From: Erigeron canadensis
Taxonomy: Eukaryota; Streptophyta; Magnoliopsida; Asterales; Asteraceae
Assembly (NCBI RefSeq): GCF_010389155.1
Contig: NC_057765.1
Location: 22,446,980-22,510,979 of the forward strand
Direction of reading: 5' to 3'
DNA: 64,000 nucleotides
Positions 46,438-58,674 of the stretch are shown here, piece by piece. The notes beneath the pieces are model-generated. The model was not told where the DNA came from. It ran no database searches and saw nothing but the letters and a program-made list of their open reading frames with translations. How positions within the stretch are numbered: the first letter of the stretch is position 1; every line of letters starts with the position of its first letter. The position numbers were made by a program, and so were the translations under genes.

Positions 46438-48258
46438 TGTAGAGGTTAGATATTGCTATGTTGCTATGATATGTTTTATAAGATTGCTTTTTGTTATGTA
46501 TTTTTTTTTATGTATGTATTTATATAAGCATTAAACAACGTGAAAGATTGTTAAAAAAATGACTAATACAGTTACATGACTTAAAGAGAAGTTAAATCTA
46601 TCAGGTCGGTCTAAGGGTAGGACAAAGTGGACGACGAGGCGAGACCCGATTTTTTAAGGGGCTTGATTTTATATATATATATATATAACCAACTTAACTC
46701 ATTATAAATATTATCAGTTAACCAAAAATTAACCATATAATTTAACTTCCATAAAAACAAGCCCACTTACACATTTTTTACTGATAAATAATAGTTATAA
46801 TTTTTAATCTTGGAATTTAGCCGCAAATATTACTCTAATTTCCTTGTAGACTTAAACTACTCCTCAATAAAGTAATACTATAAAAATAATATTACATCTT
46901 TTGGTTTGACGTGTACAATGTATAAGTGTATCCAATTTATATGTATGAATGTATTCAATTTGTACTATATATTTTTGTTTCTTTAAATATAAAATGATAG
47001 CATAACTAAATTTCTTTTTTTAGTCTTATTTCTTAATTTTTTTACATGTCATATAGAATAACTTTTGTTATGTTGATTGATATAGTATAATTTTTCTCCG
47101 TCATTCTATAAATAGTTTATATAATATAAATCGTAGCATCTAACTTAGAGGTCCCTAGCTCGTTCTAGGTTTATAAATTCTTAGAGACGGGCTTGAAATC
47201 TATATCCAACTCTTAATTATATTCTGCTAAACAAAAATTGTTATCTTGGATTTCAAAATATCACTTGATGCAATAATTTTAAGTTTTACTAATTGTTTGT
47301 AGAAACATAAATCATGAAATTTTATGTTTTTTTCTTTATATAGAAACATATCTTAACTTTGATTGTAAATAAAATATTCTTCAATGAAACTTTGTTTATT
47401 TGTAAATTAGCTCATTTTAGTGAGATACTAATTTACATCTTTTGCATCATGATACTAATTAATTTATTTTCATTATCTTCCGTCTATGTTTACCAATTTA
47501 CGATATTATGAACCGATAACATATCATTAATTAAATATGATCACTCGCGTATTACGCGGGACAATAATCTAGTTACTTATATAATACCCTCACTAAATCA
47601 ATTATATTTACATTAATAACCACATCGTTACTTCACCGTTGTCACCATCACCAACAACCATCCTTTATTGTCGGCGTAACTATTTTTTAATCTACTTTTG
47701 TAACAAAGTTACCCCAAAGTCATAATCTTCTTCTTCTATATACGGTCCAATGGTCCATAGTCGCTCTTTTAATAAATGTAGAAATTGCCAAAGTCAAACC
47801 GGCATGAACATATCTACGTGAGGGTGTTAGTCATTTATCTGTTACTGCTTTTATTATAAAAATGGTTGTTGTAGTCATTAACACTCTAAATCAACTGGAT
47901 GAACTTTAAGTAGAGATGACTCAACGGTAATATGAGATTAGACAATCGTTTTAGGCCCCCAAATGTTTAAGGCCTCAATATTTAGTATATTAGACTTAAT
48001 GTTTGAATTTTAGACTAAGTATCAATATATAATTTGCATTATGGTAACACCTTTTTTGTTTTTGCATTAACATCTACACCTTTTGTATTACTAGTAGTTG
48101 AATAACAAAAGTCGAATTTTTTTTAAACTTTAATTTACATGGAAATGAATTAAGCCCCCGAAATTTATTTCGTTTGAGTCCTCCAAAAACCTTGAGTCGC
48201 CGCTGACTTTAAGAGTCGAGCCCTTTTTGTTTTATACATTGTGCCAGTTACTTTTTCA
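46438..48258. other. AT-rich intergenic stretch with Helitron-like end
   Basis: No credible ORF. Contains TA repeats near 46672-46688 and a Helitron-like 3' end at 47546-47572. Nothing else is recognised. Confidence 0.5.
47546..47572 (+). mobile_element. Helitron-like 3' end (plus orientation)
   Basis: Hairpin CGCGTATTACGCG, then ten bases to CTAG, then host T. This is the canonical Helitron 3' terminus (hairpin plus CTRR). The element body would lie to the left; its 5' end is not defined. Confidence 0.5.
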
Positions 48259-48267
48259 TATCTAAAA

Positions 48268-49922
48268 GAGTTTAATGCAAGATTGGTCCCTATGGTTTGT
48301 ATCTTTTTGTAATGGTGGTCCCTTTTCAAGTTTCGTTGCAATGAGGTTCCTATTTCAAGAACTTTTAGCAATCTTGATCCAAAATTGACGGAGCCGTTAT
48401 AAAGTATCGTCAAGTGTGCACGTTATGCACATGTGCAGAGGGTATTTTTGTATTTTCCAAATTAAACAAAAAATTGGGTTAAGTGAATGCTACTAATCTT
48501 TCTTGTAGGAATCATATCATCGTCAATCTAAAATATTCATATACACCAAAAATAAATTCATATTTCCATTCTCAAAGTTTTAGATCCAACACAAACCCAC
48601 CTATATAATAACAATAATAATAAAGATAATAATAATAATAATAAAGATAAACAGATCTAGTAATTAGTTCTAATGGATTTAAACTTCTCCAGGTAAAAGG
48701 TTATGTGCTTAAACGTTAACAGTTATTATCTCTCATTCGAAGGTAGCATGTTCTCCAACTATTATTTCAACATCATGATAATGATAGCTATATACCAATT
48801 TTAATTCCTTACAAAATTCTTACTGTAACAACTTTATCTATACCTATCTCTATGAAATTAATCTAGGTATACAAACACAGATATACATACTAACACATAT
48901 ATATCCACTAAAGAAATACTCTTGGATAGATCGATTACCGGAAAATGGGTTAGGTTTTAAAAACCCCTTTTTTCTTTCACCACCACAAATACCTATCGCC
49001 ACCACCAGCCGACTACCATAGCCGCCACCACAACCGGACGACTTCCATAACCGTCGCCACCACCAAGGGCGTAGCTACATAGGGGCCGGGAGGGGCGCCC
49101 GACCCCCCGAAATTTTTTTTTGCGATGTACGGAGTATATTGTTTTCGTGTAGAAAAATTTCAATATACTCGGTTTCGACCCCCCATTTTAATTGTGAAAT
49201 TTTTTTTATATACTAAGCAATAAAATTGATCCATTACATTTTACATAAGCCGACAAAATTACCTAGCCCAAACTAAAACTCATTACTTAAATAAAAGCTT
49301 AGCCAACTGAATTCAAGGTTTTTAAAGGTTGAAAGACTGAACTCTAATTTATTCAGTGAATCGAACCAGTTACCAACAGTTTGTCTCCTTTTTAGTGTTT
49401 ACTTGTCTTAGACAAATGTTTAGTTTTGCCGTGATTGAAACTTTTTTTTATAATAATAGTATCTAATTTTTTACCCGACCCGAATCGAATCACTGACTCG
49501 AACATATTACCTGAAAAATAACATTAGGAAAAAAAATTTTAGATCCCGAACCCCCCACTCAAAATTTTTTAGCTTCGCCACTGGCCACCACCAGATGACC
49601 TCCATAAACTATTAAATATATACACACACATACATGAATATATATATATATATATATTGCTCTGATCACATGTATGCAAGTCGATCGCATGTAATCATAG
49701 CAATATTCGTGCACATGTGATCAAGAATCCAAATCTCAACATAATTGTATAACGGATGATAATCCATGCCTCCACACAATTATAAACTTCAAAATTACAC
49801 ATAAGTTATTCAGAAAACAATCAAAAAACAATTTTCATGTAAAGAATAATCATCAGCTGGGCTTGATTTTAAAACTTCTCAAAGGTTCTCGCAGAAAAAA
49901 ATGTTCTCAAAATAACTTTTCA

Positions 49923-49957
<35 letters not shown>

Positions 49958-50295
49958 ATTTGAAGGTGTGAAGATGGGATGGTGATGTAATCAGTTCGTA
50001 TAAAGGATACTAATTTGTTTCTACTTTTGTGAACTTTGTTTACAATTATTGAATTTGATTAGGATTTTGTAAAAAAAAGGTGGATCTGGGAAGAAGCAAT
50101 GGAATATACATAAATATATCAGTTATTTAATTTGGAATATACATAAATACCCCTGCACGTGCCTATCACATGCACACTTGACGATAGTTTTTAACAGATC
50201 CGTCAGCTTTGGACCAAGATTGCTAAAAATTCTTAAACTAGGGACCCCCATTGCAAAATGATACATACCACAAGGACCAATCTTGCAATTAACTC
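48268..50295. mobile_element. MULE-like element with long inverted ends (2.0 kb)
   Basis: Inverted arms of about 200 bp: 48268-48475 (GAGTTTAATGCAAGATTGGT) and 50120-50295 (reads GAGTTAATTGCAAGATTGGT on the minus strand). Flanked by TATCTAAAA and TATTTAAAA, nine bases with one mismatch. The interior is non-coding, with a CCACCACC-rich part and a nested hAT-like element. No transposase is seen. Confidence 0.78.
49064..49583. mobile_element. hAT-like MITE nested in the MULE-like element
   Basis: Ends CAAGGGCGTAGCT and (minus strand) CAGTGGCGAAGCT, flanked by the 8-base duplication GCCACCAC at 49056-49063 and 49584-49591. Homopolymer C and T runs lie near both ends. 520 bp, no ORF. Confidence 0.8.
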
Positions 50296-50440
50296 TATTT
50301 AAAATTTTCTTTTTACTGTTTGTTTTTTTGTGTATTAGCACATATATGCTCATTATGTTGTACTGAATCGTTTAATTATACACAGAAATTATACATATTG
50401 TAGCTTACTTGTACCTATTATGTATTTAGGGTTTTTAATC

Positions 50441-50722
50441 ATTTGAAAACTAAAATTATCATGAAAACTAAAAAACTAGCTAAAACACACTGTGATCTGA
50501 ATTTAACACAATGTGTTTTTAAATTTTTTTAGAAAACACATTGTTTTAAGTTTACATCATAGTGTGTTTAAACAATTTTCTTATTTTCACACGTTATAAA
50601 ATTACATTGTGATTTAAACCTAACACAATTAAAAGACATGTTATATTTAAATCACAATGTATTTTGGACAGTTAAACAGTTTTCTAGTTTTCAAAAAAAA
50701 TTTAGTTTTCAAATGAATATTT
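50441..50722. mobile_element. Foldback MITE-like element
   Basis: Imperfect inverted ends (ATTTGAAAACTAAAATTAT left, ATTTGAAAACTAAATTTTTT read inward from the right). The interior has several ACACATTGTG-type palindromes. Flanking sequence TGTAGCTTACTTGTACCTAT (near 50398) recurs as TGTAGCTTACTTGAACCTAT (near 50736), which could be an unusually long duplication. Confidence 0.45.
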
Positions 50723-51109
50723 CATTATGTAATATGTAGCTTACTTGAACCTATGACTAAATATTGTTAACATACATATGCTCTCCCTTTCCATATCGAT
50801 TTGTCATCTCATAAACCAACGTGTGGGCTTTCATAGATAAAACTACTTACTTATGGTAGCCTTACCCGTGCATAATACGGTGACACCAAATCTCCTAAAC
50901 GAAGAATCTAACACCAAACCAAGAACACAAGGTAAACAGAAGTGTAAGCATGTATACAACATCTTTATTCAATTTTGGCACACAGAGTATAACATTCTCG
51001 CTATTTCCCTACAATGTGGGCTTTAACAAATCAAATGAATTCATGTTCCTTGTTAAGGCCTATTCTCATACATCAAGTGCCAAACAACACCACCTGTAAT
51101 GCTTTTTAT

Positions 51110-51442
51110 CTATATGTCACGAAACGGCTCAAAATAACAGAGCCTCTTAACAATCTCTTCATTCACAAGATGGTAGTAGGTCATTCTTTGAATTGATTTG
51201 ATATCCTCACCGTATTTTTTACTTTCAAAAGCATTTGCAAACAATTAAGACCAACGTCCAAGTTCCTCCATCTATAAGAAAAACAGTTTTGAATGAGTTT
51301 CACAAGCACTAAATTATTTCTAAAAGGCTTAGCTGTAAGAAGCCAACGCATTGCAAGATGTTGTCACTTGTACCTGGGATTGAATCTGAATCAGTGCTCG
51401 GTTGTCGGGGGCTTCTTCCACTGCTTCCCTAATTTCCATGAT
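51110..51442 (-). pseudogene. HSCB-like: HscB/Jac1 co-chaperone, last two exons
   Basis: Exon 51374-51442 (23 codons, IMEIREAVEEAPDNRA...) is bounded by AG and GTACAAG. Exon 51110-51271 continues in phase (MEELGRWS, stop, LFANAFESKKYGED, IQRMTYYHLVNEEIVKRL, then TAG). This is the C-terminal three-helix domain of HscB, which delivers the scaffold IscU to the mitochondrial Hsp70 in Fe-S cluster assembly. A TAA breaks the last exon after WS. Exon 1 of the same gene is at 55751-56115 on the same strand. Confidence 0.75.
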
Positions 51443-51691
51443 CTGCTAGCAGAATGCAGTTTTACTCTCAGAAAATTTCAATTCATAAGATCCATTTATA
51501 TGGTTAGACCAGAAGTACTAATTGTCTGACAAGGTACCACAGCTAATTTATGTAAGTCGAAATAAAAGTAGGGCCCGTACTTTATACAAATAAGGGGTTC
51601 GAAAGCATTGATTTTCAGTGATTAGACATGGGTCTCAACCACAACGACCCATATAACATGAACAAAGAAGTACATAAGAAATCTCCATCTC

Positions 51692-52457
51692 GCCATTTAT
51701 CTTGCTGTTCATGCTGCCTGCCGTCGCTTATCATCTCTCAAATAGGTAACACAACTTTTGGTATTTTGACTTGTCAGTTTATTTTCAAACTTTAATAATA
51801 TGCATTGATGGTATATCATTTGTACGAGCTTGGAATACCTATGAAAATAAGATGTTATACGATTTGGTTAAAAGATTTAATTGAAAAAGAAAGAAGTTGA
51901 ATTCAATGTGTATGGGAATACATAAATCTTACATTACTTAAAAAACCGGTTTCTACCTGAACATGTTATCCAACTCGTCTATTATCACCACCTTTAAGTT
52001 TTGGTACCAACTGTTGGAATTGTAGATGATGGAGCGACAAGTTCATAACGGAAGACAAAACGAGAAAGAGGAAAAGATGCTGAGCTGGTTTGAAGATACT
52101 ACCGTAGTACCGCGACAATGTTTATGTACTTATAACTAGTATTTATCAAGTTGACTTTGACTAATTACCTACTTAATCACTTCCTTGTGAAGCACAATTG
52201 GTTATATACTACTCCCAAAGCCCTTTATTATGTAGTCATTTTTATCTAGATATGCAGTATTTACCTTTTGAAGCATTTTGTGGGTTTCCTGAATCTTGTA
52301 TGTTGTCGGCGGAGCCATGGTTTTGCTATTATGCTATACCATTGTCATGGTTTTGTGCTTGATGTTTATAATGTTAAGTTTTCCATATCAACTTGATCAC
52401 TTTATGGATATATGTTTATATACTCCAACATTTTCCCCTGTTTCTTTGCTCATTTTG
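51692..52457 (+). repeat. Segmental duplication, copy 2
   Basis: Near-copy of 43586-44345, starting within the last exon of the CCT-like gene and running downstream. Here the exon has no upstream partners, so this copy is derived. It lies between the two parts of the HscB gene. Confidence 0.88.
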
Positions 52458-55248
52458 GTGGGGAGTATTTTGTGTTTGTCTTCTACCAGGCTGCGGGGTG
52501 GAATAATGCACGTGCATGTCTTCAAGATGAAATAGGAAAAAATATAAAAATAGGCTATTGATTGGAGCTACATGGGATTTGTCGATAACTAAAATGTTTT
52601 TACTCTTAGCAAAAAGGTATAAGCACTATCTAATTATTTAATGTTGTAGTTAACGGTTTGCTAAATCTCTAATGTCGTATTTATATTGCAGAAACCTGGT
52701 TGCTGATATTTTAACATTTGATCATGCCTTTTTACAAGGTCACAATGTAAGAGTACTCCATTGACATCTTTTTTTTTCCTTTTAGCTCTTCATTTATTTT
52801 GTGTAATTACAAATACTTATTTATAAATACGGTTGGTAACTCAAGCATCCAAACTTTAGGTTATTGAAAAGAGAACCGATGAAAAACCATATTTATGAAA
52901 TCATTTGGTGGTTAGCAAGTAGCTATTACTATTAGATCCTTCAAAAAAGTTGCACACTATCATTATATGTATACATGTACACTTTCCCAAAAGCCTCACA
53001 TATACAGAGAGTGTGTGTGGAAGCGAAAGAAAGCAAACATTGTGATCTAGGTGCTTTAGTAATTGAGTAAATTCACGTAGGATTTGAGAATGTCGCATCT
53101 GGCTACAAAATTAATTCTTCAAAGCTGCAATTGCCACTGTGTGTGCCCATTTAGGGTTGCAGTGTATTATTTATATGGGTGCTCAACATATGGAAAGACA
53201 GGCACTTAATGTGTTTAGAATGAAGCTACTAGGGAGGTTTGTTTGTCAGTCTCTATCTGATTTTAACTTATCAAACGTTAAGAGATTAATGTAAACTTAC
53301 CTTAACTGTCACAGCGTAAAGAAGCTGGTTATTTACCTTAGTTTCGGATCTAAACTGAACCTTCAAACCCCATCAAGTGTGATGTCTAATGATGCACCTG
53401 GTTTGTCTAACTTATGCTTCATGACACATTTGATATGTATGTATGTATCTACGTAACTAAGCGGACAATGCATAATAGTTTGCTTATTTTCAAAGTAAAT
53501 GAACATTTCAAATAAGCAAACTGAAACACTTGCGTAGTATAAAGATGTGTTGTTTTACTATATAAGTAATAAATGATATGGTTTAGATAGTTTTTTTTTT
53601 TTGCATTTAAAAGACATTTCAATTTTTCAGGAATATGACAAAATTCAACTCTTTTTATGAACAACGTAGAAAGCCGAATCCAGGATATTAAGTTCTCTAT
53701 ATCCTTGGACCCGACTCCCACCTTAGACAAACTTCATAAGGAGCCAACTTCCAAAAAGGTAAGCTCTGCAAGTGTTTTTGTTAGCAAACTCATACACCGC
53801 CTTTCAAGTTCATTACTAACATTAAACTATGCAAGACGTTATTGGTTTACATCTTTTAGCTTAATTTATTTTTGGTACTGGTCATGAAGTTTTTTTAAAA
53901 GATGGAAAAGTTCTTTATGTCTAGATTGATAAACAATGTCTACCTCCCAAGTTCCCATAGTAAGGAAAAAGTTTCACGTGTGTTAACCAGGTTTTGTTCA
54001 GTTAACCGTTTGTCTGCAGTTTTTCTTTTATTGTAAGTGTTATTGACTAAGTAAATAATGCAGCTGCAGACCTTATATGTTACATTACCTCCACTGGAAA
54101 CCCTACACAGAAAAGCAACAGTGGTCAGATAGTTGAGTTCAACTTGGCTAATTAACGGTGTAAGGACCTCCTACCGTTTCCCTCTGTACAAGCAGCATAC
54201 AGAGTCTAGAATGACCTCCTAAAAATACTATGTTTTCGTTGCAGGATTGTTAGTGTAACACTCTGGGTGCTTTAGGCGATACAATGATTAGCAAGAAAGC
54301 GGGAATCCTGATGCATATGCGGACATCTGACTTCATGTCTGCAAAAAAAATTTCTAGGTAGAAGGCTTTTATGTCCGCAAGATCTTTCCTAACGTTGAAA
54401 ACTGATAGAAATAAATGTTTTGCAGCCATCTTTGCCTTTCAAGCTCATCGTCAACACTGGTTACTGGGAGTGATGAGGTTCCCTCTTTGCAAAAAGTTCA
54501 AGATTGCACTCTCACATCGTAGATATGGGTTTAAATCAATTAGTGCAGAGCACAAATGTAATTTTTTGGGGGATTCTTGGATTAAATGTTTGATGGTCTG
54601 TGTTGTGACCAAGTCAAATGTATTTTCTACGGACTAGGATTGGATACTCTTTTCAGTTATAGGCACATTTTTGTTTAGCCTTTATAAGGATCTTTTTATG
54701 TTAAAAAAGTAATTTTTTTACAGGGTAATTTGGATCAAGTATGTGATGTGTTGCTAAATATATGCCGGTGTTATCGCCCCATCAGAAGTGAGCGAGCAAT
54801 GATATTTATTGTCTTATTGTTAATAGTACTAAATGCTTAGACTCGATATTTTCTTACCTTCTATTTAATATGTGCGGTATCATTTGAGATTTTGTAGTAC
54901 GCAGTTCAAAATCATTTGTGCAAAGTCACCCTTAAAGATTTTTCTTTTTTGTTTTAGTTTTATAATTGTATTATATTTGAATGATTGTGTTATGGGGGAA
55001 ACCATTGTTTGGAAGACACTGCATTTGCAGTTAAATAGTTTCTGCAAAGTCAGCCTTAAGGATTGATGCAGTGTTTTAGATATTGTATTCACTACCATTG
55101 TGGTGTTTTAGATTAGGATTGATGTGGTATTCATGAATATACGTATATTGGTTATAATATTTTTTAGATCATCTTATTTTAGTAAATAACCTATGAATAG
55201 GGATACAATTATGCAATAAAGGTTAAAAAAATTATTTAAGGCTGCAAG
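52458..55248. other. Region between HscB exons, no recognised gene
   Basis: Moderately AT-rich with several short exon-like open stretches (for example 53657-53758, ending AAAAAG before GTAAG). None carries a motif I recognise. I looked on the minus strand for the HPD-containing J-domain of HscB and did not find it. Perhaps intron or captured fragments. Confidence 0.4.
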
Positions 55249-55272
55249 CGCATCGCGGGGTCTAAGTACTAG
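55244..55272 (+). mobile_element. Helitron-like 3' end (plus orientation)
   Basis: GC-rich degenerate hairpin (GCAAGCGCATCGCGGGG), a short spacer, CTAG at 55269-55272, then T. If real, the element body lies leftwards and could have carried the CCT and other fragments into the HscB locus (inference). Confidence 0.4.
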
Positions 55273-55750
55273 TATACCTATAAGACTATTTGCAGTATCC
55301 TCCAAAGACAAACTAAATAACAGATATGTCACACAACATCTAGCAGCAACCATATCGCACTAGAATAAGACCAAGAACGCCCGTCTTCCATGCCTCTGTA
55401 TTCTTATTCGCGTATGCAAAAGGTACGTTCCACAAACAACAATTAACCAACATACACAGCATGGTATTTGCAGACATCTAAACTTGTTCATGTAGCGACC
55501 AACCTGTTATTCATCCATTCCAAATCCTATTTGCTAGCAATGCATATAACATTCCAAAGCAATATTACAATCTTAATCCTAATCAAAATTTTCAAATTAC
55601 AATAAGGAACAAAGCTATAAAAATCCAACTAAAACCTCAAGCAAATATTAATCTTATTTTTTTTAGATATATCCAACATTATCCATCAAGAACTTCACAT
55701 TAGGGCTATTAATTAAGATTTTAAAAAGAAATCTAAAGAGAAACACTTAC

Positions 55751-56115
55751 AAACCAAAAATGGTGAAATAATCAACAGGCTGGATACTTCCACAAGATTC
55801 ACAAATCAGAAACGCCTTGTCATGCTTACAATTCCAACAGCTACTGAAACTAGATGAACAGAAGAAACTATTGAAAATGTTTCCAAGAATTTTGGGATTC
55901 GATATAATAAGATGATATTGGGGGTGGTTTTGTGAAACCGATATTGGTTGTTTAGGAAAGAAGAAAGATAAAGTTGAGAAATTTGGTGGGTTTTGAAATT
56001 GGGTGATTGGTTCTTGGAGAGATACAAATTTAGGGTTTAGGGTTTTTGGAATCCAGGTTGATAATAAGGGTATTCTTGTTCTAATCTTAATAATAAGTTG
56101 TTGGTTTCTCCACAT
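55751..56115 (-). CDS. HSCB-like: HscB/Jac1 exon 1: transit peptide and zinc finger
   Basis: ATG at 56113-56115 opens a basic, Ser/Phe-rich leader with few acidic residues, typical of a mitochondrial targeting peptide. The N-terminal zinc-binding domain of plant HscB follows: CWNCKHDKAFLICESCGSIQ, then DYFTIFGL at the start of the J-domain. The exon ends at a good donor (GTAAGT at 55750 downward) in phase 2. All four Cys are present and the exon is fully open. Whether the gene works is doubtful, since no J-domain exons follow within 4 kb and the last exon has a stop. Confidence 0.75.
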
Positions 56116-56294
56116 TTTTGGAGAAAAATTGATCTAATTCTAAACCCCCGCTGTTGTTGATGATGCTGATGCAAAACCCATGTGATGTTTGTAGTGTTTT
56201 TGATACTGAAAAGAAGCAAAGTTTTCTGCTTGTCTTGGCACTTTGGCAGGTTCAAAAATTAGGAAATTTTTAGGTTTTATAAATGGATTTTTTT

Positions 56295-56400
56295 TCCGGC
56301 TGGTTACTTAGGAAAGTTATACAAATTGTCTCAACTACCTTTTCCGGGACCCAAACAAAAAAAATTCTATTATTGAAAAAAAACCCGGTTAAAATATGTA
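56295..56400 (+). repeat. Inverted repeat arm, partner at 62160-62270
   Basis: About 105 bases (CCGGCTGGTTACTTAGGAAA ... AAACCCGGTT) that recur in reverse orientation at 62160-62270, estimated by eye at 80-85% identity. The two arms enclose about 5.8 kb. Could be the ends of one large element or two copies of a small repeat. Confidence 0.6.
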
Positions 56401-56815
56401 TAAGGAGATCGCGTCATGTTTTTGCTTATGTGAACATGTTTTTGCCGGTTACTTAACAAAATTTTTAACACATAAGCCATTCAATTCCTTGTTTAACATC
56501 AAACTATTTCTTGACAACAAAATTGTTATTCATTCATCTATCCAGTATCTCCATTTATACCTATCAATCCCATTCAATTCTTCATCTAAGAGCGATATGT
56601 ACACCCATTCAATTTTTCATCTAACAGCGATGTGTACACTCACTCTGCAAGTAACATCACACACACATATGTCAAAACACTCCTTATCCCCATCTTCTTT
56701 TCCAACTTCTAACAAATTAATATTTGAGCATCATATAATACTGTAATAAACATGAATCATCATGTTCACCTTCAAAACAACATCAACAACTTAGACTAAG
56801 AGAGTAGAGGATTAT
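56401..56815. other. Intergenic, nothing recognised
   Basis: No motif-bearing ORF or repeat boundary is seen in this stretch. Confidence 0.5.
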
Positions 56816-58642
56816 GGGAATGCCCCTACTCTACTCCATGCTTGACACGTGTCTTGTACCAATCATAAGGGGCATTTCCCCATTCCTTTGGGGTGGAGGA
56901 ATGCCCCCAAGGCATTCCTTTTTTTTATATAATTTTTTTTATAATTATTAAATGTAATTTATTTATTATATATGTTATTTATTGATTATATATGTTATTT
57001 ATATATAGAATAAAGCTTAAAATTGTAAATAAAACTTCAAATAATCAAAACGACTTACTAAAATTCAAATTAAAAATACAATACAAATTCAAATTAAAAA
57101 TACTTAATAAAAACATTCTAAAACTACTCATATCCATATTCGGCACGAATCCTAGCCTGCTCCTCTAGCGAAGCAGTTCGGTTAGCCGGATGGACAGTAG
57201 ACAAGTCCTTAGCCAATAACTCCATATCTCTGCTTCGTTGTTTTTTGGACTTGAGTTGAAGCTTCTTAAGTTCGATCTCTTGGCGTTGCTTGCCCTGTTC
57301 TTGCAAAGTCCGCATCTCCATCGCTAAGTTAAACACCTCCTCATCCGCCGCCGTCGCCACCTTCCCCTTCCGTGATCCCCCCCGCACGTCCGGCTTTTTT
57401 AGCCTGATCTCTCCCAACCGGACGGCTCAACCTAAATAGTTGTGGTTGCGGTTCCTCCTCATCAATATCATTAAGGTCAAATGCAACCCTCGAAGATGAC
57501 CCCACACTTTTCTGTCCCGAACTGTCCGATGTCGTCTTAGACCTTTTTGAACTCGGCTCACCCTGACTACTCATCGACTCCATAGTTTGAATAACCTCCC
57601 ACTATGAACTTCTGCTCAAACACTGCCATTCCTTTAAAAAATTAAAATTCGGGTTTAGAGAATTATACTCGCTACACGCATTACTAATCAAATCCTGTTC
57701 GCTTGTACCACTTTGATAACCCAAACCACTAAGCCGAGTTATAATAGCATTGAACTTGGTGACGTTAGTCCAGATTTTTCGCCACTTCCCCTGTAACGAT
57801 TCAATGCCTCGGTATGTCGACCTATTCAAGATTGTATGATAACCCTCTTGAACCTTCGACCAAAAAGTCCGAGCCTTTTGATAATTTGCTACAAAAACAT
57901 AAATATATATATATATATTTAACCGTGAATAAACATAAATAAATATATATATATATAAACCGTAAATAATATAAATATATATATAAACCGAAAATTATAT
58001 AAATATTTATAAATATAAACCGTAATTTATATAAATATATATATAAACCGTAAATTATATAAATATATATAAATAAATATATACCGCATTTGGGGTCTTC
58101 AGAAACATCAACCCAATTGCGACATAATGCCAAGCTTTCCGCTTCCGTCCAATTTAGTTAGGATGGTATTTTCTTCGGCTCGTTGGTGTCTCTCTTTCGA
58201 TGTTTTCGTCTCTCTTTTTGAGAAGACGAAACACTAACTTCGTGTTGTGTCTCTTGAACCGCCTCCAAATCTTCGAAAGAGGAACCCGCCGGTGGTGTAT
58301 TGATCATCCGTTGTGAATCTTAAAAACAAACAAATAAACATAGAACCATATCTATATATATATATATTTATATATTTCTATATCCGAAATATATAAATAT
58401 ATATTTATATATATAAATATATATATATATTTATATATACCGAAAATAATATATATATATATATGGGGGAAGAGAATATGAGCCTGTTAGGCACCTAAGT
58501 TGGTTGAAAAACCTCTCACACACCTTTTTTTAAACCATAAAAATCATGGGGGGGGGGCAAGCATTTATTCAAAATATTAAAATATTGTTATGTGAGGGGT
58601 TTTTCACCCAAGTTGGGTACATAACAGCTCCATACTCACTTT

Positions 58643-58674
<32 letters not shown>

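Noticed and set aside
57822..58133. ORF rich in Ile/Tyr repeats
   Set aside because: It is translated from TATATA microsatellite-like intron sequence of the Harbinger-associated gene. Only its first residues belong to an exon.
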